Below the pieces are notes generated by a model that searched no databases, had not been told where the DNA came from, and saw nothing but the letters and a program-made list of their open reading frames with translations. From the NCBI GenBank assembly GCA_036873135.1, contig JAPTYO010000007.1:14614763-14678762 (forward strand): a stretch of DNA of 64,000 nt, written 5' to 3'. The position numbers were made by a program, and so were the translations under genes. Positions 46,521 through 60,300 of this stretch are shown one piece after another. Position 1 is the first letter of the stretch; every line of letters starts with the position of its first letter. This DNA comes from Clarkia xantiana subsp. parviflora (lineage: Eukaryota; Streptophyta; Magnoliopsida; Myrtales; Onagraceae).

Positions 46521-47032
46521 TCCCAAACGAACTTGGAGTGATTAGCGGACATAGACGGTCACCGGAAAAAGTGGCCAACTAAAAAAAATAAAGACAAAAT
46601 TACACCAAAAATAAAATATAGTAAAACATATTATACCAAAACACCTATTAACATAATAAACTTAAACTTAGAAAGTTGAAGTCGACAGAGGCTAATCTAA
46701 TATTGTCCACGCATAGAAGAAACACAAATCAATAGTGTCAGGTGAACCAACCGTAGAAATCCACCCAAATATTAAATGGCAAACCAGAAGTCTCGGCTTC
46801 TCCACCTCTGGACTGGACCACTTCTATTCAAACATTTGTAACCCGATGATTAAGTCTTGCATAAACAATGAAGTAAATAAAATAATTCGATTCCTTCCTT
46901 TCTCGAGGGCAAACATTTAAATTTATACACCCCACCAAAGAGAGAAAGACCCACCATGTCCACAAACAACACTAGAATTCTACACAATAAGATCAAACCT
47001 TGTTCTGACAGCTAAACACCAATTTCATTCAT

Positions 47033-50000
47033 TCAACGCCCATCAGCCGATGTAAAAGAGCTCGCAAACCCAGACGGTCGAGTCGGGATGCTCGTCTGTG
47101 TGCTCTCACCGCTTCTTAGGTATGACGAAGACGAAGAGTCATCTATATTGGTCATTCCCTCATATTCCTGCCACTTCTTCAAGGCTTGGGGCAACGTCAT
47201 GTCGAGGTCGATTCCGTAAATGTCTTCGGAATCGGGCTCCGACGGTTTCCAGAGATTCACCAGGGAGGACAGCACATTGACAGCGTGGCCCATGTCCGGC
47301 CTCTGGTAGGGTTCCCTCGCACAGCAGTGCCCTGCCAGCTCAGCAACCGTGCTGATGCTTGCTAGGGTTTCCTCGCTGCTGAGGTCAATGGTGGGGTCAA
47401 TGGATTTCCGGAAGGTGTCCTTGTTTAGTTGCATTCTTCGGAACCAAGTCACGAGGTGGATGCTGTCCTCAGGTTGAGTCTCATCCAGCGCTTTCCTTCC
47501 GGAGATCATCTCCATTAGGATCACACCGAAGCTGAACACATCCACTTTCGTGGTCACTCGTCCCGTCACTGCAACCAACAAGAAGAAATTCTTAACACAG
47601 TACCAGAGCCAGACCTATTAGAGGACTTTTTACCAAAGACAATAATCCCAAATGTCATGCCAAATTTGCATCTTCTAAAAGACAAAGAATGTTGGTAAAT
47701 AACCCATATTTTTAGGGTAATGCAATTTGTGTCTATAATTAATATGTCAAATTACTAACACCATAAAACTAGCTAGCTACAATAGGTTGAACATAAAGTT
47801 AATTACCGGCATATTCTGGTGCAAGATACCCAAAAGTACCGGCAAGACATGTTTCGAAGGAGCCTTTCCCTTCTGGAGCAAGACGAACAAGGCCAAAATC
47901 AGCCACCTTGGCACGCATATCATCACCCAGGAGAATATTAGACGGCTTCAAATCCCGATGAATGAACGTTTGATGCGCCAAAGAATGAAGATACTCAACA
48001 CCACGCCCGACATCAAGAGCGATACTCAATCTCCTTGTCCACTCAAGAGGTTTCAACCCCTCATCATCCCAATGAAACAGAAACCTACTCAGAGTCCCCT
48101 GAGGCATGTACTCATACACAAGAAGCCTCTCATTTCCATCCGTACAGTATCCTTGAAGTGCAACCAAGTGTCGATGCCTAACCTTGGTTAGAACCGCAAT
48201 CTCCGACTTAAACTCATTAAAACCCTTCTGAGACAGAACAGACGATTCCATCCTCTTCACAGCTATCTTCGTCCCATCATGTAACTCTCCCTTGTAAACT
48301 GTCCCGAACCCTCCTCTCCCAAGTATGTTGTCTTCACTGAAGTTGTTGGTCACACTTCTTAGCACCTGGATGGAAATTACCATATTACCTGCCTCAACCA
48401 CGTGAACGTCTCCCATACCACCACTGCCTTGGCTAGTATAAGTTTCACTCCCGTTGGCGCTCGATCCTGCAACAGTTATCTTAACCCCAGGTTGATCTCC
48501 TGAATTTTGAGGGTGGATCACGATATTGGTTGGACTTTGTACTTTACTTGAACTCTTTGTTCTTCTCTTACAAAGACAAACTAAGAATAGCACCGCTGCT
48601 AAAAGCACAACACCACCAAATACTCCACCCAGAACCGGCCAGAGCTTACTTCTACCTTCCGTTTTACCATCTGGTGAATTTGTTGTAGAAGCTGGTGCAC
48701 CAGGAGTACCTGCTGGTGCACCAGGAGTGCCTGCTGGTGCAGGAGCATCTTTACCGATGTTTAAATTTCCATCTGTCACGATTTTTACATTAGAGCGAAA
48801 AGACGGAACAGTGCCGTGCAAATTATTGTTGGAAACATCTAACTCTTCAAGGCTAGTCAGATTTGTGAGCTCAACAGGAATAGTACCATAAAGGCTATTC
48901 GTGGACAGTAAGATTTTCCGCAGAGATGTAAGTGAAGCATAGCTAGGAGAAATAGTCCCAAAGAGATCCATTTTCTGGAAATTGACAATTGAGATGTTCT
49001 GTCCGGTACACGTGATCCCGGTCCATGATTTAGAATTATCACAGGGATTGTTCCCCTGCCAATCCTGAGCAAATTTCGCAGGATAACCCACGGTTTGAAT
49101 GATCGAGAGCAAAGTATTAACACGTGAATCGCAAGGAGCACCAGGAGTTGGCGAGCAGAAGCTATTCAACCCTGACATATCGACTTGAACTGAGAGACCG
49201 AAAGAAGGTGTTGGCCCTTGAAGCAAGTTGTTTGTCAGATTCACGATCTGGAGGCTCTGGAGTTTCATCAAAGACTCTGGAACAATACCCGTCAACTGAT
49301 TGTCCCTTAAGCTCAATTCCTTCAAATTCTTCAAGTTCGAAAGGTCGGGGATGGGACCAGTGAACTGATTACCGTGCAACCAGACTTGTATAAGCTCAGT
49401 CATATTAGCTAACACATCAATGGTTCCATTCAGCTTGGCATTACCCTTTTGACCATTTAACCAGAGGGTTTGTATTGAAGATCCAGTGAAGTTCTTTGGG
49501 AGTGGACCTTGGAGGTTGTTCATAGCCAGCTGAAGCTCAGTCAGAGAGGGGAAATTTTCTGACGTGAAGAAATCTGGGATATTCCCAACCAAATTGGCAC
49601 TACTAGCAGAGAAACTCTTCAGGGAAGTGGCGCTGCGGAGGCTATCCGGAATCTGCCACGCCGAGAAGGGATTGTAGCCAACGTCAGCCGCTTGCAGAGA
49701 AGACATATCCTTGAAGAAATCGGAGGGGAAAGAGCTGAATTGGTTGTTATGGAGGAGCAAAACCTACACAATTGTGGAATCTATGTGCTCAATTTTGGGT
49801 TTAAACCACATTTTTGCAAAAAAAATGAACTGGAATTAGCGAAATCAGAGCAAGAAACAAAGCGTATAACTGTACCTGCAACTGCGACAACCCAGCTAGG
49901 CTCGGGACATCGCCGGTCAGATTGTTCTTCATGACCTCAAGCCTCGTTAGGAAATTGAGGTTCTTGAGATCGGGAGGTAGCTCGCCGGTCAGGCCCTTGC

Positions 50001-50217
50001 CGCCTATCTGGATGCGCGTGATGCGGTCGCCGCCCGAAGAACACTGGACCTGGGACCATTTACAGGGGCTGGCGTCGGACCAATCGAGGGCCGAAGTCAG
50101 TTTCAGAGCTTTCTTCAGAGCCAGCATTGCTTGGAGATCGCTTTGTTGGAGCTGGGCCGCGACGCCGCCGAAACCGGCCGCCAGAAGCACCAGAACAGCT
50201 AAGAAACCCATACTCAT
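47033..50217 (-). CDS. TMK-family leucine-rich-repeat receptor kinase (TMK1-like)
   Basis: Three exons: 49876-50217, 47807-49763, 47033-47568, giving 2835 bases and 944 residues (Arabidopsis TMK1 has 942). A signal peptide ([21 protein letters not shown]) is followed by two blocks of LRRs separated by a non-LRR island with paired cysteines (about residues 316-366: [10 protein letters not shown] to ITCTG), the TMK hallmark. A Pro/Ala/Gly-rich juxtamembrane stretch leads into a membrane segment at about 488-513. The cytoplasmic kinase has the glycine loop GRGGFG (about 596-601), lysine in IAVKRM (617), HRDLKPSN (Asp 718) and DFG (736-738), all intact, so it should be active. TMKs sit in the plasma membrane and mediate rapid auxin responses with ABP1-type co-receptors and ROP GTPases. 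A longer start at 50307 is open, but it would bury the signal peptide, so 50217 is preferred. Confidence 0.95.
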
Positions 50218-51947
50218 TTGGGTATTACCCAATTTTCTCAAGAAAAACGGCGAGAAAAAGAAGTAAGTCGGCAGTTGCAGTTTCGTCGTGGTGGAGAACT
50301 CCATCATCTACTTACTGCCTACCATCATCGCCGTCTTCTTGATCTAGCCTCTAGGGTTTTCGTTGGGTGCTATTTGCGGAGTGTTGAGAGATGAGGAATG
50401 TTCTGCGGATTTAGATTAACTAAAAAATTAAAGTTGTAAACAAAGAGAAGAATAGAAAGGAAGAAAGAAAGGAGAAGCGGCGGAAATTGGGGAAAGGAGA
50501 GAGAAAAGAAAATGGCGTAAAGGTGTGTGTTATTATTATAATAATAAATATCCGTTTTCTATATCGTGTCCAGGCAAAGCAATAATTATAATACTGTGGG
50601 GGCTTTTTTAATTTTTAAGACGAAGATACAGCTGGCACACAGTGTGTGGGGTCCAGGAGAATATGATTATTAACAATAATAGTGCTTAACACGTTAATTA
50701 AGACGTATCTGTATGTATACATACTAATGGGATTGATTAGATTTAGATTTGTTTAGACTGCATTTTAAGGTTTCGCAACATAAAGTTGGGTCTCTTTCCT
50801 TCTTTGCCCAAAATAAACAAAAAAATTGTTTCTTTCTTTCCAATTTTCGCCATAATCAATTTTTCTTACAAAATTACTAATGAGGATTCAGTGTTTAATC
50901 TAATTTGGTAACTATAGATTACAGATTTTAATTCCCATATATGCAAAATATTAATCGGACTAGTTATTGATTTAGAAAAATGTTATATGATTTTATTACA
51001 ATATTTTTTATCGAAGGATTTGATTACAAAATTCAAGAGTATATATAATAGTATATTATGGTAAATAAAAAAAATTATATGAATTAATTTTATTATATAA
51101 TAAATAATATTACAAGTTTGTGTGAATTAATAATCCTTTAATATATATTTCTATATGAGCAAAATTTCACGTAAAACGTGACTTTATGACTTGATGATAT
51201 ATATATGTATAATGTGACAAATCATGACAAATGATTATAAACTACATTTATAAGTAAAAATATTGTGTCGACTTGCTATCTATATCTATAGGAGAATCAT
51301 AATCGATTCTAATAAATAAAGAAACCACTTCTAAAATTACTTTATATATATACATAAAAAATAACCTATATTTACTTACATAGTTAAACGTGAGTTCACA
51401 ACTTCTATATGCATTTTTGTCGAACCAAAATATACTTGGGACTTGGGAGTACTATTAAAAAAAAAAACTTGGGAATTTGATTGGACCGAAAGAGAGTATT
51501 AGTTAATTAGATTTTTTTTTCCATCGATTAATTAATTAGAATATATGCTAATCTCTCTCCTTTGACATAAGTACGTGTATCTTCATATTAAATTAACATG
51601 TAATGACCCTATCTGCACGTTATATATTAATAATGTACTACTATCACCGTTGGACTACACGTCGATCATATTTCAATTTTTTTATTATCTTTATAATTAT
51701 AATTTTCTCTCTAGTGGTGGTCCAGTTAGACTACATGCTTCAAGCAATTCATATCCCAATTGAGTTTAAGGTTATTGGAAAATAATAATAACAATTTAAG
51801 GTAAGTCAGTATTTTTTTTTTTTTTGGGTAAGTCAGTATTCACATAAAGAATTATACAATCTTAGTCCTTCGATGGGATTCAAGTAATTTAGATGATTCA
51901 ACCAACACTATATATTGGATTCTCCATCATTGAAAGATCTTATATTA

Positions 51948-51980
<33 letters not shown>

Positions 51981-52493
51981 GTTGCTGCTATTGGACCTTT
52001 TTGTTGAATTATTATTATTATTATTGTACATTTATGTAATAATTTCTTTTGCGTAGAGATATGAGGTTGGGTGATGGGTAATCCGAGATACAAATCTACC
52101 GACCTACTGTTTCCGTCTCAAATCGTGTACTACTGTTAAAATCTTAAGACGTGTTTAAAGTATATTTAATTTTGTGGTTTAAAAAAAAAAACTATTTGAA
52201 TTAGTGAATCTTAGAAGAAAAATATTAAATCTAATGACATATGACAAAATCTTAACTGTAAGATACGATCTGAAAAACGAATGATTGAGCAGGAAATCTG
52301 AATCTGATTATCGGTCTTTCCACGATTAAGAAAAAAACTATATAGTCTAGATTAATCAATTCATTCTAATCTCACCTAGTGACTATCATTACAGTTTTCA
52401 AACTCAAATTTCTACTTAATACCTTTGGCCAAAAAAAAAAAAAAAAATTTCTACTTAGTACAGAAGTTATTAAGCTTCCACTTTTTTTTAATA

Positions 52494-52530
52494 CTAGAGA
52501 ACGGGACACATGCTACGCACGTGCATTCAA
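52494..52530 (-). mobile_element. Possible Helitron 3' end
   Basis: On the minus strand the hairpin CACGTGCGTAGCATGTG is followed by TCCCGTTCT and then CTAG before a T. This fits a Helitron 3' terminus. The 5' end (TC after A) to the right could not be located, so only the end is reported. Confidence 0.4.
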
Positions 52531-52929
52531 TTTGATCAATGCCGACAAACAAACACAAACACAACCAAATAGTGAACAATTTAATTATCAATGGTGAATA
52601 GGCTAAATTCGTAAACGGGCCTATTCAAAATGGGTAGCTATTGTCTTTGTTTTCTGTATGTGGGCCTTTGTTTCTGATTAGCCCAACCATTTGTTTGGGT
52701 TACTGTTACTTTGTAACAATTGGATAAGTTTGTGGTGCTTGTGTTCAGGGACGGACGAATCATGTAGTAATTCTACCCAGAAAAAAAATAAAAAAAATCA
52801 TGTAGTAATGTACGGGTCAGTACACCACTTAACTAGTCTAAACTACTTGAAATATATTGGAAAAAAACTAATAAATTTAACAAAGGACCTCATTGACAAA
52901 ATGCGCTCCATAGCTTGTTGTTCAATTAT

Positions 52930-53270
52930 TTTCATTATCCTTTTATAATTCACCACTTTTTACTTTTCACAATGTCGTCAAATTTTCCTAAAAATTGAAC
53001 ATAAAAAAAAATAAGGTTTCCAATAAAGTGGTGTGGAGCAATTCTAGCGACAACGGAACAAGATTTACTTGCGCGAATGTGATCAGCTTCTTAGGCGACG
53101 GTCCTATCAAATGACGAGAAGGGAGCGTGCATGAGATGTTGAATTTGACAGTCAGTTTCAACGAAATTTGCTTCTCTAACGTAATAACACCAAAACACCA
53201 AATTTCAACAAAATAAAACTTGAAACATTCAATTTTAACGTCAAACACGATAATAGTCTTACCCTATCTA
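52930..53270. mobile_element. Partial MITE, third copy of the 3823/33065 family
   Basis: It shares TTCACCACTTTTTACTTTTC, GTGGTGTGGAGCAATTCTAG, CGACAACGGA and ACGAGAAGGGA blocks in order with the 33065-33575 copy. The right arm (CACCAAATTTCAACAAAATA) is present; the left arm is largely missing. Confidence 0.6.
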
Positions 53271-53663
53271 TATTACTATCTGGATACAACACTATACATA
53301 TGGCATAGATAAACTAGAAAACGTTAAAAACAAACTTATAAGTAGCTCTTCAAGTCTTCATGTAATAAATAAATGAGACGGACATTTCAAAAGGATACAT
53401 ACGCGGAAAGCATGGGTCCCGAAGTCTACCTCTTCTCCATGAAAAACGCATAAACAACAACCAAGCGATTGCATTGGATATTTGGAGTGGGACCAGTTTC
53501 AGCATTTTTCTCGCTCTTGCAAATGCATTGAACACACACACACCCGGTCGTCTTTGTCAACACTTTGAAATTTACAGCCGTTACAGAGCTGCCGAAGAAA
53601 GAATCAACCAAATGTCCAAAGCTACATCCTCCCTCTAATTCTCCAAACTCCAATTCTTCTTCT

Positions 53664-56657
53664 ATGTTCGGTGAGGCCAATCTCTCCAACGCTGCCCTAG
53701 CCATGGAAGAAGGCTCTCAGAGCAAGCTCACCCGATTCCGCGGTTTGACCCAGAATCATTTCAACCCCGATGAAAAGATGGCTTCTTTAGTCAATCGCGT
53801 CGATCTTTTCCAGGAATCGAAGATGAGTCTCAATCGGGTCGAGTCCAGATCCTCTTCAAGAATAGGCAATTCCAGCTCAGAGCTGAGCCTGAGATACCTG
53901 ATGGGCACCAAGGGCAAGGAAATCGCTGTTCCAGATGATTCCGACAAATGGGTGGAGCGCGATTTCTTGAATTTGGGTTCAAAGAGAGAGGTCCAAGTAC
54001 CAGAAATGGAAAAAGAGGTCAACAAAAGGCAGAAGCTTGAAACGCTAAATCTTTCCCTTGCTCCTCCTGATGCGTCTCCTGCAGCCGCGGCTTCGAACGC
54101 GCTGCAGAATGCAACAGAATCACAAACCCTAGCTCCCCTTCCCGCTCCAGCTCGGTCGACCACCCAAACGACATACTCCAATGATTTCACAACTCCCTCC
54201 ATGTCATACTCATACTCGCTTCCCTTTTCTCACAACCCTAGCTGCTCCCTTACTCACCATTCTACCGAAAACTACGACGACCCAGTTTATGCTGCAGGTG
54301 AGGGGACCAACGGCTCTGTCCACAGCCGATTCAAGCCGGTCGGTGATGGCAGCGTTGCTCTTTCTAACAATCCTAGTGGAGGAGGTACAAGTAATTTCTT
54401 GAGTCTTTACAAAGCTAATAATAACACCAATGACAGTAATTCCTATTTCCTCCCATCTGAATTGCCCGCTTGTCCTCCACGGAGGGACTCGGTGTCTGGC
54501 GATTCAAGGGGAAGGAGGGTTCCGGGTCCTGAGCGACTTATGAGAGAGATTGTATCGATTTCCATCCCGATCATGGCCAAAACCATACAGGAGCTCCCAA
54601 CCGGAGCAATCGAATTAGCCAAGGACTACTTGAAGAACTTGATTGTGGAGAGGAGGGAAGAGTTAGCTGTCCTCCAAAGCCGTCTAGATAAAAGATCTGA
54701 TCTTTCCAAGGAATCGCTTGCTAAATGCCATAAAGATCAGCTCGACATGCTGGTTGCAGTCCGAACAGGGCTCGGGAGCTTCATATCTCCCAACAACCGA
54801 CTCCCTACTCCTGAACTGATAGAAATTTTCTTATTCATGAGGTGTAGAAATGTGATGTGCAAGAGCTTGTTGCCAATTGATGATTGTGAATGCAAGATTT
54901 GCTCTGCAAATAAAGGCTTCTGCAGCGCGTGCATGTGCCCTTTATGCCTTAACTTTGATTGTGCACAAAATACATGCAGTTGGGTAGGCTGTGATGTGTG
55001 TTCACATTGGTGCCACGCTTCCTGTGGGATTCAAAGGAACCTAATAAGGCCTGGACAGAGCTTGAAGGGTCCAATGGGTACCACGGAGATGCAGTTCAAT
55101 TGCATTGGCTGCAACCATGCTTCTGAAATGTTAGGGTTTGTTAAGGATGTTTTTACGTGTTGTGCAAAGGACTGGGGTCTGGAGACTTTAGCCAAGGAGC
55201 TTGATTGTGTCAGGAAGATCTTCCGGAGCAGTGAAGATTTCAAGGGCAAGCACATCTATCTCAAAGCAGAGGAGGTGCTCTATAAGCTTCAAGACCAATC
55301 GATTTCTACTTCAGAGGCCTGCATTCTGATCGTAAACTTCTTTAATGGTAATCTTCAAATATTTTAATACCTTGATTGCTTCATTGGTTTCTTATATTTT
55401 TCTCTACAGGTTTGCTACGTGTTAAATGTAATCAGATGCCGTTAGGTATTTATATATGTGCTTGATGCTTTGTTTTTATAGGAGTAAATGGAGAGAAATT
55501 GAGGGGGGGATAACGGAAAAGTCTAATCTTTACTTGTTTTAGTACACATAAAAATTGGAGAGGAAATCAGTTACATACAAATGGAGGGCTAAATTAGTTC
55601 ACTCTGATAGACATTTTTGCGTATATCCCTATTTGGTAGGAGTTAAAGTGGTTCTTTTCTTTTTCTGCTATAGGAGGGAGGTTAAGGGAAGCATGATTAT
55701 CATCATAGTATCTTTAATATGTCCTTTATTACAAGGATTATTTAGTTTACTTACACTGAACATCAAATTTTCTTTCATTCAGTGGACTTAAAGCTTATCC
55801 GTTATCCAGACCAGGAAGCAGTAAACTATATCACTTTTTTCTCTTCGCGTGTTGGCTTCTCTTTTGATTGCCTTCACTTTCCTTCAATAGTGTGTAAATT
55901 CTAGATATAACTTCTGTCCGTCTATATAGTATTAAAGTTGGCTGTAGTATGTGCTTAAATGATTAGACAGACCTGTTTGAAAGTGTAAAGTTTTTAAAAT
56001 AAAAATTGGTAACTTGTTTGATGTCTTCCTTGTTAGCAGATGAATGTGAAGTGATATTATCAGTTCTTAGTGTTTTAGATTGGTTTGAAGAATTAAAATT
56101 AAGTCGATTTGTCAGGCATAGAAAGCATGGCAGAGCTTCCCACCATGACCACATCATCAAAAGAAGCCACCACACGGTTCAACCCGAGCAGCTTCACTAA
56201 TCAAGAAATAGCGGCTCTTCTACAGCCCTCCTCTTTCATGAGATCCTCGACCGACTTTGATATCCACAGGAGGAAAGCATCTTCCTTACCAAGCAGCATC
56301 GAACTGAAAACAGAGGACGGTCTCAAAGCAGACATGTTTGATAACTTGGAGAGCATCATTCGGATAAAGGAGGTTGAGACGAGGATGTTCCAGAACAAGG
56401 CAGATGAAGCGAGGAGAGAAGCTGAGGCGTACAAGGAGATGGTTTGCATTAATACAGAGAAAATGGAGGAAGATTATGCACAGAGGATTGCAAAGCTCTG
56501 CCTCAGAGAAACAGAGGAGAGGAGGAGGAAGAAACTGGAAGAACTCAAGGATTTAGAGAATTCTCACTGTGATTATCAGAACATGAAGTTGAGGATGCAA
56601 GCTGAGATTGCTGGGTTGCTGCACAGAATGGAAACCACAAAGCAGCAGTTGGTCTGA
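53664..56657 (+). CDS. OBE3: OBERON3/TITANIA-like PHD-finger protein
   Basis: Two exons, 53664-55347 and 56116-56657, 2226 bases and 741 residues (about 730 in Arabidopsis OBE3/TTA1). The N-terminal third is Ser/Asn-rich and low-complexity. A conserved central domain begins near residue 285 (GRRVPGPERLMREIVSISIP). The PHD finger spans about residues 405-485 with its Cys/His ligands in order (CECKIC, CSACMCPLC, CDVCSHWCHASCG). The second exon is a coiled coil (RIKEVETRMFQNKADEARRE to the end) of the kind that lets OBERON proteins dimerise. OBE/TTA proteins are nuclear and act in embryonic meristem and root establishment, probably by reading chromatin. The exon junction restores the GIESMAE block. 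The ATG at 53664 (MFGEANLS) is taken as start; MEEGSQ at 53703 is an alternative. In Arabidopsis this gene lies next to SDS, which is also in this window. Confidence 0.93.
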
Positions 56658-57367
56658 TTTATTATTTCTTTAAAAAATTGAACTTTTTTGTGTGGGGCTT
56701 TAAATTTATTTATGGGTTTGGTTTGTTTGGACATAACAAATGGTGGTAAATAGTAATGTTGAGTTATATAATGTAATCACCATTTTGCCAGAATGTTGCA
56801 TCTTGCTTGGGTTGGTGGTGCTGCTGTAATTGTCTTCTTTTGCCTTTTGGGGTGTCCAAGAACATATTAGTGCAACCAGTTGAGGTTCTTTTGTTCTCTC
56901 TTTATCTGCTTTTTGCCTTTACTTTAAACTTTAGGGCATAAATTCATACACATATTGACATCAGGCATCAGCCCTAAATCTAAAGATGTTGAATTGGTCA
57001 TAAGACCCCTTAATGTAATTGTGGGCTGATATATAGGAGGCCTGTTTCAATCTGGGTTTTAAGTAGGACAGGGAACGGCTCATTGTTGTTCATCTAACCA
57101 ATTTATCCTTGTTTTCTTTTGGAAAAAGCTATCGGGCATATTGATCTTCCACATTCAAAGTTGTATATGTATATCACTTTCTTGTTTCACCCATATCCCC
57201 TTCATTTTATCCAAAAAAGGAAGCCACCAATGGCATTTGACAGAATCCAGCCTTTGAAATTCAATAATATATTTATTGAAGCCTGATCTTTGTTGGAAAT
57301 CATATACTAAAGAGGAGCAGACAGGTTTTGAATGCTGAAGTTGATAGACTACAGATCCTAACAATAG

Positions 57368-60300
57368 CTAATTCTGCAATCCAGCTTCTTTTCTCTCAAT
57401 CAATTTAACAAAATTTGCAACGATTTTCTTTCCTTCTGTTGATATGATACTTTCTGGATGGAACTGCACCCCCTGCAATCAAGCAATCAATCAACCAATC
57501 ATATACCAACTTCAATTTTGAGATCCTAGCACAGTTGATGGCCCAACCATTGTTCGATGCATACTAACGAACTAGTTTAAACAACGAAAGACACGCTTCA
57601 ACTTAACAGAGCTGCATTTCATGTTAATATGATCATATATTTATGTCAACATGTGAAGAAGACAAAGAGGCTTTGGGTTGCTATAGTGAATTACCTGGAG
57701 ATGTCGGTATTTCTTGTGACGAGCAGCCATAATAAGTCCATCCTCAGTCCATGCAGTAATCTCCAGTTCTTCACTTGGAAAACTTTCCTTCTCAATTACT
57801 AAGCTATGGTATCTACCTGCCTTGAATGGACTGCAAGAAACCAAAAACTAAATAAACATTTGGTAGTTATATATATCACCATGGTAGCAAACTTCTCTCT
57901 TCAACTAATTTGTTTCAAAGGAAGCTGATTCTTTAAATGATCCAAATTCAGTAACACTTCACATTACAATTTATATTGAATGGGAAGCTGAGGGTTTCTA
58001 AATGCTGCAGCTTAGAAATAAATGAAGCTTCCATGTTTCTAAAAGACCCAACATTTTACTGTTCTTTGAGTAAATTAAGCACCCACCGATAGCAGTTCTA
58101 CAAAAAAAACACACACACACACACACTTAGATAATGTAATAGATTATTTTGATCACCTAAATGTAGTCCTCCGCACCCACGAATTTCTCTTTCTCATATG
58201 AGTTTTTTTTATTTGAAAATTAAGCATATTAAATAAAGAAAATGGTTCCAGCTAAAAAAACTAGGTGGGAAGGCAAGATGAAATTTAGAGAAAATGATTA
58301 CTTTGATAACACTTGCTACATATGGACAAAACTTACTTTGATAAGCCAGAAAACAATCCCTCTTCTCCCTTCTCATCATAATAGACAAGAGAACTTTTTC
58401 CATGCATGACGCCGTAAGGTGAACGGACGATCTTTCCTGCAGAAGTTGATGTATATCCCTCTTTTTAAATAACTAAACAAAAATATAGTATTGGCCCAAA
58501 AAAAAACCAAAAATATAGAAAATTGTGAAGAATTTTATTAGGTTAAATAATTTGGTTCGAATTGTGCTGCTTCAAGTCGTTATTAGTGCTACTCATCATC
58601 CAAATAGATAAACATACAGTCTACTGTTTTTGTTAGTCTTTTTAGTAATTTCCTTAGAAGCCAAAACCATAATCAAATGCCCATACTCGTAAAATACATA
58701 TACTGCAGCGCAGAGATATGATATATGGGACAAAAATATGTATAAAATTAACTTACAAGAATTTTTACTGGATGCTGTAATTCCAAATTAGGATTCAAAT
58801 AAAGTTTTAGATAACGAATATGGCAGCTATCATTGTTTATTTTGACCTTTCTAGTCATTGCAAACTTAACATCAGGGTGAGAAGAAGTCAAGTTTGCAGG
58901 AAACTAGTAAATTTGAATTAAAACAAAACACACTTGTTTATGCGGCAAGTTAAGATGCATTAAGAGATTTTAATTTTTTTGAGGGACGAACCTCCAAAAG
59001 CCTCCCCAATGCATTGCAAACCCATACATACTCCAAACAGAGGAACTGCAGGTCCAACTTCCAAAACAGTCTGTAGTGATATTCCCGAGTCCTTGGGTTC
59101 CCCTGGTCCGGGGGATATGAGAACTCCTCTCGGATTTTTCCTGCACGAAACAAAAAAAAATTATTAGTGCGAGGAGCATCCTTCTTCAAGAGAAAGTAGC
59201 AACTAACAAAAATAAAAGCATGCTAAAGCTGAGTACCTTTTTAACTCCTCCACAGTCAGCTCATCATTCCGGTAGACCTCAAAGTAACATCCCAACTCTC
59301 CCATATACTTCAAATACAAAACAATAGTCAGAATACTGAGTTTTTCACCAAAATAGATCTAAATAAACAACCAAATACCAATATAGCCCTCATAAAAAAT
59401 GTTTTACAAATCTAGGCCTAGTTTAGAGTTTTTGACCAAAATAGACCTAAATAAAAAATCAAATACCAAAATAGGCTCCATAAAAAATGTTTTACAAATC
59501 TAGGCCTGACCGGGTTGGGCAATTGATATTTTTTTTTACCTGCCAAAAAAAATTGGTTGGCCGGGTTGGGGACACCCGGCCAAGTATGTTTTTCTTTTTT
59601 TTCGCTTTTTTTTGTTTGTTTTTGTTTTTTTAACAGATTTTGTAAAAACTAATGGTATTGTAATTTTTTTTCTTCTAAAAATCTATTAAACATGATGAAC
59701 CTAGAGAGAAAATTGAAATTTCGCAGAATAATTTTTTTTTTGTTTCTAAAAACCTATTGGACATGGGACCCTAGAAGATAAATGTGTAACTGTGCCCTTT
59801 AGAGTTTACCATGTCCAATAGCTTTTTAGAAACAAAATTACAAAATCATTAACTTTCACAATTTCTATTAAAAAAAAAAAAGCAAAACATACTTTGTCGG
59901 TTGGGGCAACCCGGCCAACCAATATACTTTTTCCCGGAAAATTGTAAAAAAAAAAAAATTCAGTTGGCCTATATTGGTATTTGGTTCTTTACTGAGGTCT
60001 ATTTTGGTCAAAAACTCAAAACTAGGCCTAGATTTGTAAAACATTTTTTATGTGGCCTATATTGGTATTTAGTTGTTTATTTAGATCTATTTTGGTCAAA
60101 AACTAGGCCTAGATTTGTAAAATATTTTTTATGTGGTCTATATTGGTATTTGGTTGTTTGTTTAGATCTAATTTGGTCAAAAACTCCAGAATACTTGTTA
60201 CTGTTATGGCATTAAGTTATTAACAGTATTTTAAATTCATAGTCACGGCGAACATATGAAAGTGTCATGGGAAAAATTATTTGGAAGTTGGTGCAGCTTT

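Larger units (their letters stand above)
50310..53663. other. Intergenic between TMK and OBERON genes
   Basis: The first 200 bases are the purine-rich (CT-rich on the coding strand) leader and promoter of the TMK gene. The rest is AT-rich with ATT microsatellites at about 51948-51980 and 52009-52025. A Helitron-like end lies near 52494 and a MITE at 52930-53270. The last few hundred bases are the leader of the OBERON-like gene. No gene is supported. Confidence 0.5.

Noticed and set aside
50218..50307. Longer N-terminus for the TMK kinase
   Set aside because: It would place 30 residues before a clean signal peptide, which secreted receptors do not normally have. Probably 5' UTR.
53565..53663. 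Extension of the OBERON frame upstream of 53664
   Set aside because: The extension has no ATG at its start (it opens with TTG), and it lies in leader sequence.
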